Of a DNA stretch of 6,512 nt, positions 6,351 to 6,512 are shown in pieces. A program made the translations under genes and the position numbers. The notes below the pieces were generated by a model that was given only the letters and a program-made list of their open reading frames with translations, had not been told where the DNA came from and did not search any database. Position 1 is the stretch's first letter; each line of letters starts with the position of its first letter. Source of the stretch: a bacterium. Lineage in GTDB: Bacteria; NPL-UPA2; JAGMAN01. The DNA is taken from NCBI GenBank assembly GCA_023130215.1, contig JAGMAN010000047.1, positions 1-6,512 of the forward strand, in the 5' to 3' direction.

Positions 6351-6512
6351 TTAAACTAAGACCTTCTTTATTCCCCTCACTGCCTGGCGGAGGCGATGCT
6401 CATTCTCTACCAGGGCAAACCTCACATAACCTTCCCCACATCTTCCAAAGCCTATTCCCGGAGCCACCGCCACTTCTGCCTTCTTCAGAAGCAGGGAGGA
6501 GAATTTCATTGA
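6351..6512 (-). CDS. Class I/II aminotransferase, C-terminal part (5' end beyond window)
   Basis: The minus-strand frame is open from the window edge to TAA at 6353-6351, giving 53 residues. The sequence [20 protein letters not shown], then a short turn, YVRFALVEN and [13 protein letters not shown] matches the C-terminal end of PLP-dependent alanine/aspartate-type aminotransferases (AlaC/DapL-like fold type I). It contains the conserved Arg (in Y-V-R-F-A-L) that binds the substrate carboxylate. The PLP lysine lies outside the window, so the exact substrate cannot be told. It lies upstream of hom in the same orientation, and aminotransferases of this group are commonly seen next to hom and thrC, which suggests an aspartate-family role. 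Confidence 0.88.
   Translation of the reverse strand, partial: SMKFSSLLLKKAEVAVAPGIGFGRCGEGYVRFALVENEHRLRQAVRGIKKVLV

Overview
The window reads as bacterial chromosome from an anaerobe. The main grounds are an electron-transfer flavoprotein (Etf) whose alpha subunit carries two [4Fe-4S] motifs, and plain sigma70-type promoters with Shine-Dalgarno starts. The lineage cannot be fixed from the sequence. The mixed base composition and the 9-bp-period intergenic repeat would suit a poorly cultivated anaerobic phylum, but that is only an impression.

The window has two unrelated halves that meet at about position 1632. The left part (1-1632, all on the plus strand) is an accessory, defence-like patchwork. 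It holds the C-terminal end of a possible P-loop kinase (1-204), a 53-codon fragment resembling the N-terminal domain of a tyrosine recombinase (266-427), an intact DUF1016/YhcG-type PDDEXK nuclease (442-1491), and 9 bp later the first ~44 codons of a cas1 gene (1501-1650) cut off at the junction. No CRISPR array or other cas gene is present.

The right part (1631-6512, all on the minus strand) is metabolic. In order of transcription it holds the end of a class I/II aminotransferase (6512-6351), a 206-bp gap with a strong promoter, a homoserine dehydrogenase with a C-terminal ACT domain (6144-4867), a 196-bp gap with a 9-bp-period repeat and a weaker promoter, then threonine synthase (4670-3609), etfB (3612-2821) and etfA (2821-1631). 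The last three genes overlap (ATGA and TAATG) and are surely co-transcribed. Homoserine dehydrogenase and threonine synthase belong to the aspartate-to-threonine pathway; homoserine kinase is not in the window. The Etf pair moves electrons between flavin and iron-sulfur carriers, and its partner dehydrogenase is also missing. The partner could have lain downstream of etfA, where the foreign segment now begins.

The most notable points are the truncated cas1 butted against the etfA stop codon, the cas1/DUF1016 pairing, the fusion of threonine synthase into an etfBA operon, and a homoserine dehydrogenase that is A+T-rich compared with its neighbours and lacks the usual substrate-loop motif. I see no convincing new system. 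The left part looks like debris of a defence or mobile region with one intact nuclease gene.
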